64,000 bases of DNA from Dermatophagoides farinae. Its lineage: Eukaryota > Arthropoda > Arachnida > Sarcoptiformes > Pyroglyphidae. The stretch spans positions 248,001 through 312,000 of the forward strand of contig NW_027461514.1 in the NCBI RefSeq assembly GCF_024713945.1, in the 5' to 3' direction. Within the stretch, counting starts at the first letter, position 1. The number at the start of each line of letters is the position of its first letter. This document shows positions 59,466 through 64,000 of this stretch, piece after piece. Position numbers and translations under genes: made by a program. The notes under the pieces were generated by a model, which saw only the letters and a list, made by a program, of their open reading frames with translations, ran no database searches and was not told the DNA's origin.

Positions 59466-62211
59466 ATGAATGTCCAAACTGAGAAATCTTTGGAGTCATA
59501 TTATGAATCTATTTTTAACCTGGTCGTGCAAACTGAGAGTGCAGCCGTAAAGCTGAAGGTAAGTGTTCACAAAATGGCACTTTAAGATCTTAACTGAACT
59601 CGGCATATTTAGCTGGATTGCAATTCTTTCTTGTGTAGGCATTGATGCTGTCGAAGTCGATTATTTCAAAATCTTATTGCAAGACAACTCTATAGAAAAA
59701 CGCATCCTGACGTCTCTTGGATTAGGCTTTGATGATTCAGGTTGTACTACTCTTCAATTAATATTTGACAACAATAATAATTTAATTTGCCAGATTGTTG
59801 CCGAGGTTTGGTCAGCCATTCAAGGCACTGACTTGCAGTTCGTTTTTCTTCGCTGGGTACTGGAAAGCAAAATTTCGTACGGAGATAAACTGACTTTTAT
59901 TGAACACCACGATCTCAAAAGTTTTGACGATGCGAATTCTCAAACGCTCAGGCTTATTTTAGCGCACTGTAGATGGTTATTCGAAACTGGCAACTGGCTC
60001 GAATCTTTTGAGAGACTGCATTTAGAACAGATAATCAAATCTCTCGAAACTTCCATCACGGAGACAGGGTTTTCAAGTTGTATCATCAATAAAGTCGACA
60101 AACCAAGTTTTGACTTGTCGTATGAACTTCTGAAATCCGAGAATTTTTGCGTTAATTTAGAGAACATGAAGTTTGTTAATGGTTTTTGGATTTTGCTTAA
60201 CTACTCAAAAGGCTACAACATTAGCTTGTCTTCGTTTAACCATTCTGCTATTCAGAGATATTTCAGTGATTTCAGACCATGTTTAATGCCGAGTTTTTGT
60301 AAGTTGTTTGAGTTCAACAAACCGCTTGGCTTTGAAATTCTCAAAGCTATTGGAAAAGAAATCTACTATATTTTTTACTTTTTGAGCACCAACCAAGACA
60401 ACGCGTTATTTGTGCTATTCAATGCAGACCAAACAGACCAGGAAGGAAACAACATTTGTGGATTGACAAACATATTCGAGCATTCTCGTTACTGGGTTAA
60501 CGGCAGCTTTGAACAAAACACTATTTTTGCAACGCTAAACAGACTTTTAAAGTTGAGCAAGCCTTTGCCGAAATTTGGACTTATATTTCTTGTTAAAATC
60601 GATGTGAACTTAATGCGGGACTTGTCATTTGAAAATTCTCTGACGCTTCTTGGAGAAGCGTACATTTTTTGTGTCATTTATCTGCTGACTGGCAACGCTG
60701 AAAAATTTGCATTTTATTCCGGATTACTTGCTGAGGTATCGCTATTGGTTTACAATCAAGTTTTGAAAAACAATGCATTTAACCACTTGAAAACGGTTTT
60801 GATCAAGTTAATGTGCTCAAACATAGTCGCTAAGCTTTTGTTCGGCGGCTCACCTAAACAATTCAAACTTTTATTTACTGTAATCGACTCCAACAAAATG
60901 CAGCTTTCTTCTACTGACTGTTTAGAAAGCGATAAAAACAATAGACTATCCGATCAATCAAAACTTTCGATTTTGTATGAGTTATCCAAAAGCGACAGTG
61001 TTCTGCTAAAAAACTCCTGGGCAGACGGTGTATTAAAATCAATTATCAATTTTCTCATGCACAAAAATTTAGATTTTAACAATAATTTTGTAATAAACTG
61101 CCAAAAACAGCTTGAACAGCTCAATGACATTGTTTTAAAAGATTACAAAAGTAACCAAAATAAGCTCTTCACATTCTTGGATGCTCATTCGTCTAATGCA
61201 GAAAAACAGAAGTTCCTGCTCATCTGGTGTTATTTGACAAAAAGTTACGTTGACATCGATTTAACATTGGTAAATACGCATCAACAAACTCTGAGCAACT
61301 TGTATCTGTTTTGGGGCCTTGCTATTTTGCTAAACAATAAAAAAATGATTTTAAAAAGCATAAAGTTTATCAAAGACATTGACAAACTAGATTACGGGAG
61401 CAGCATCCATCTACTAGTATATTTGAATTATTTAAATCGGCTGCCCTTTTACTACGGGGTTTACTTTCTGTGTGACTCTAAAATTTCGTATGATCTCTTA
61501 TCATTTCCGGTTTTGTACGAAGAATTTGCAGAAAGAAAACTCGAAACAAACGAAAAACTTTCGTTCGAATTATATAAAGCCATATTCAATAAAATGACAA
61601 ATAAAAACATTTGTGTGAGTACGCCATTAGACCTTCATAAACTACTTGACATTTTGTTTGAACTGGAGCTGAACGAAACTGAGTTTTTTTTAATAGCGTT
61701 GAACGTGCTGAAAGACTCGACAGATACCGTTTGCGAACGTATAGACAATACGCTGAAGGCTGGCAACAGAATCCAGGCTACTCATGATATAGAGAGATAC
61801 AAGTCGGTTCTCGACGCTCAACTAGACAAGAAGTCGCTGTCGGAAGCTGAGAAAAAACTTCTTTCAGATTTTCGGTGTACTTTTTGCGGCGAATTGATCA
61901 CGACAGAACCAATTGTGCCTGACGGCGTATCGAAAATAGAAATCATGACGTTTTGGTGTTCGCTAGCGGCATTTTCATGCAAACACGTATATCATGGAGC
62001 CTGTTTACGTTCGTTGAGAATTCACACGTTTGACAAAACCGCCGTTGCAAAGTATAACAGCTTAAAATCGAAGTTCAGCCCCAACTTAAATAAAAACGAA
62101 ATACAAGAATTATCGGAAGAGTTATGGAATCAATGCTGTACAGTGTGTTTTTACTGTGACGAAGACTTACCTAAGTTTGCGCTGTCAATCAATTTTGAAG
62201 ACAGTCTTTGA
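59466..62211 (+). CDS. RING-H2 protein with VPS18/VPS41-like C-terminus (905 aa, 2 exons)
   Basis: A 31-codon exon (59466-59558) joins exon 2 (59587-62211) over a 28-nt intron (59559-59586, phase 0) with an AAG acceptor; retention would give a stop. The body is helical-repeat-like (LRLILAHCRWLFETGNWLESF, LLKLSKPLPKFGLIFL). The C-terminus (about 785-905) has a coil, then CTFC, a SCKHVYHGACL block and, after ~60 residues, CCTVCFYCDEDLPKFALS. This split RING-H2 with a distant final Cys pair matches VPS18 and its HOPS/CORVET relatives, in which helices precede the RING. I see no clear beta-propeller at the N-terminus, which VPS18 should have, so the assignment stays at VPS18-like. Confidence 0.7.
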
Positions 62212-62300
62212 CTCGTCAACTGACGTCACGCTAAACTTAAAAATCGTGATTGTAACTTACAAAATATGAATGTTAATTTGTTTTGAGGGTTAAAAATTAA

Positions 62301-63190
62301 TTAAAGTTTGTCATGGTAGTAGAGGTTGAACGGAACTCCGCGAGAGAGACACCTGAAATAAATCAGTATAAAATCGGCCAGCACGATCAACTGAATTCCT
62401 TGTCCCACCAATACACAAACTCCTGAAACAGACTTTCCTCTCTTGGAGAAGTCGTTTAGTTCATGGAAAGTTTTACACCAAAATATGAACGACATGAGTC
62501 TAACTAAAACTTGACCAGCTAAAAAATGGCTGGTGAATGGCTCAACGCTTTTCTAAAGCATGTGTAGTTTTTTTAACTTACTTCACGTTGAAACAGAATG
62601 AGTTGTGGCAAAGAAGCAACGATTTCCAAGTAAATCGCAAACGTCCAAGTTATGTCGCTTAGTAGGAACCCATTTAAGTTGGGGTGAAAAAAAATAGCCG
62701 CTACAAGCATTGGCAGAGCTAAAAATAACAGCGGAATATTATCGTTGGCTTCGTTGTAACTAGAATTGTATATGGTTCGCCCCCAGTACACGATTATCGA
62801 TGCAAACCCCAAGGACAACACTTCGCAAAGTTGGTATAGCCAGTCCCCTGTGCGGTCGTACGGTAAATACCCTTGAAAGGGAATTATACTGAAAGTTCGG
62901 CACAGTTGAATCAGAATGTACAGCTCAAACATTTTACGGCTCACGCCTCTAAAGCTGTGATTCTTATTTATTTTCCAAATTATCATCCCAAATGAAAATG
63001 TCGAAATAAGACTAGACAGAGTTAGCAAAAACGAAAAGCCCCTGTCAGACAAAAAAAGGTAAATCAAGAGTACTGTAAATCCAAAACCTAACCACGAATT
63101 GAAAGAGCTTTTATGTTCCGAGATGTAACCTCTGATCTTTTCTGGGTTACTAGCGTTTGCGACTAAGCGACTCACTATTCCTTCATTCAT
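62301..63190 (-). CDS. ERD2/KDEL-receptor family protein (286 aa, 2 exons)
   Basis: Exon 1 (63190-62582) joins exon 2 (62552-62301) over a 29-nt GTAAGT...TTAG intron (62553-62581, phase 0). The multi-pass protein has seven or more hydrophobic helices. Its late part matches ERD2 proteins: SDITWTFAIYLEIVASLPQL, then EKSVEPFTSHFLAGQV across the splice junction, and LVGQGIQLIVLADFILIYF. It has an N-terminal extra helix (about 30-50), and the phrases EPFTxHYxFALG and ILADFxYYY-like ends resemble the plant ERD2-related group rather than the classic 212-aa KDEL receptor. The WRYH-like ligand residues of true receptors are not evident. It may therefore be a paralogue without KDEL binding; that is inference. 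Confidence 0.78.
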
Positions 63191-63289
63191 GATATATTAA
63201 TGTTTATATTTTGCACGCTAAATAAATAAATACCCGAAAATACGAATTCTTTTAATTATGAAAAAATAATGATTGTTTTAAAATTGCGA

Positions 63290-63538
63290 TCAGTGGACGT
63301 TTTTCAAATTCGAGCAGCATGTGTAAAACAGGAGTCTGCAAATAAAACCGCCCAGTATATTGTATTTTTCTTTTTGCAATACTTCCTTAGCACTTTTTTC
63401 GAGTGCTTGCAAAGCATTTTCTGTTTCTGAGTTTTGGCTTTTGAGCTGACTCCAAAGTGTTTTTGCTGTTGGAGCAGCTTGGAGTAAGGAACTAATGACA
63501 GAGGTTTTGCGATTCAGATTTGTAAAAAAAATTCCCAT
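63290..63538 (-). CDS. Small hypothetical protein (82 aa)
   Basis: A short frame from the ATG at 63536-63538 to TGA (63290-63292): MGIFFTNLNRKTSVISSLLQ, an Ala/Thr/Ser-rich helical middle (SETENALQALEKSAKEVL), and a hydrophobic Cys-containing end (ILGGFICRLLFYTCCSNL). The end could be a membrane anchor. No family was recognised. Supporting a real gene: balanced codon use, separation from both neighbours and same strand as the ERD2-like gene 99 bp away. Against: short length and no splice support. Confidence 0.55.
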   Translation of the reverse strand: MGIFFTNLNRKTSVISSLLQAAPTAKTLWSQLKSQNSETENALQALEKSAKEVLQKEKYNILGGFICRLLFYTCCSNLKNVH

Positions 63539-63783
63539 CGTCTTGTGAATAGCGCTCAATTTTTTTCTCGATCTTTATCTCGTTGCATGCATGAAAAATG
63601 TGATGTTTGACACAAATGCTTTTATAATTTTTGACCGGAACTCCTAAATTATACTAAAATTGAGTAGTAAATAGATAAGTTTGTTATTTGAATTATAGGC
63701 AACTTATTTCTATAAAATTCCGCTAAGACGGTTTTCATAGGAAAAAAACAAATTTAGTATTTAGTACAATCAAATATAAAGTT

Positions 63784-64000
63784 TTACACAGCTTTTCCGT
63801 TGACTCCTACAATTGTACCATCTTTAACAGAAATAGATCTAGAGTTGAGGTTGACACATCTGTTGTAGTCTCCGATGTTTGTCACCTGGAACGGCGTTTG
63901 CCATGAGACAAGCTTACAAGATTTGTTGTCTGCCCAATCCCAGTCGTAGTACATTTGAATAGCGCCCGCCGAGTTGGTGGGGAATTCTTTTCCTTCTTTA
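63784..64000 (-). CDS. C-terminal 71 codons of a gene running off the right edge
   Basis: An open frame enters from the right edge and stops at TAA (63784-63786). It encodes YYDWDWADNKSCKLVSWQTP, NIGDYNRCVNLNSRSISV and ends GVNGKAV. Composition is Cys-, Trp- and Asn-containing, as in extracellular or secreted domains, and the codons are clearly more GC-rich than the neighbours. The start and most of the protein are outside the window. I do not recognise it. Confidence 0.72.
   Translation of the reverse strand, partial: KEGKEFPTNSAGAIQMYYDWDWADNKSCKLVSWQTPFQVTNIGDYNRCVNLNSRSISVKDGTIVGVNGKAV

Noticed and set aside
527-63559. Long reverse-strand and off-frame open readings inside eEF2, HAP2, NOG1, formin and others
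   Set aside because: They lie within strongly supported genes, show no domain or splice support, and are shadows of codon bias.

Overview
This is a densely packed nuclear segment from an AT-rich microbial eukaryote (protist). The evidence is a chain of single-copy eukaryotic genes on both strands: CCR4-NOT scaffold, PRMT5, AAR2, H2A.Z, NOG1, NPL4, RNase P p30, eEF2, Phe-tRNA synthetase beta, ribosomal proteins eL22, eS12 and uL13, centrin and formin. Spacers are usually 15-300 bp. TAA, TAG and TGA all act as stops, so the code is standard. I found 16 spliceosomal introns of 27-36 nt, almost all starting GTAAGT and mostly close to the start codon. I cannot name the organism. A HAP2/GCS1 gamete fusogen implies a sexual stage, centrin suggests basal bodies or centrioles, HSC20 implies a mitochondrion-related organelle, and a TPR-formin recalls apicomplexan formins. 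None of these settles the lineage.

Layout. 0-16 kb: a fragment of an unknown gene; a protein with a clathrin-box-like tail; NOT1; a Nup62-like coiled coil 14 bp before PRMT5; AAR2; a small membrane protein; eL22; a basic protein; H2A.Z with unusual tails; HSC20; NOG1; eS12. 16-28 kb: the least dense part, with gaps of 1.0 and 1.4 kb around a 122-aa three-exon gene, NPL4, a 55-aa gene, RPP30, a TTC1-like TPR protein, uL13, HAP2 and DPH5. 28-41 kb: a SMYD SET/MYND protein overlapping a convergent 133-aa gene, centrin, a divergent actin-related protein, a hidden 45-aa membrane protein, a Pumilio/NOP9-like protein, FARSB, eEF2 and a KH protein. 41-64 kb: a 2,079-aa TPR-formin, a 1,531-aa helical-repeat protein, a SERBP1/Stm1-like factor, an unknown 218-aa protein, a possible cyclin, a membrane START protein, a VPS18-like RING protein, an ERD2/KDEL-receptor relative, a small hydrophobic protein and a gene running off the right edge.

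Themes. Translation and ribosome biogenesis dominate: eL22, eS12, uL13, NOG1, possible NOP9, FARSB, eEF2, DPH5 (which acts on eEF2) and a SERBP1/Stm1-like protein (a family that binds idle ribosomes together with eEF2). RNA and chromatin regulation is represented by NOT1, AAR2, PRMT5, RPP30, H2A.Z and SMYD. No tRNA, rRNA, transposon or CRISPR array was recognised. The strongest biological points are HAP2 with a long extra tail, the TPR-formin, the tailed H2A.Z, the intron system, the tight gene packing and several small genes that only appear when splicing or short frames are considered.
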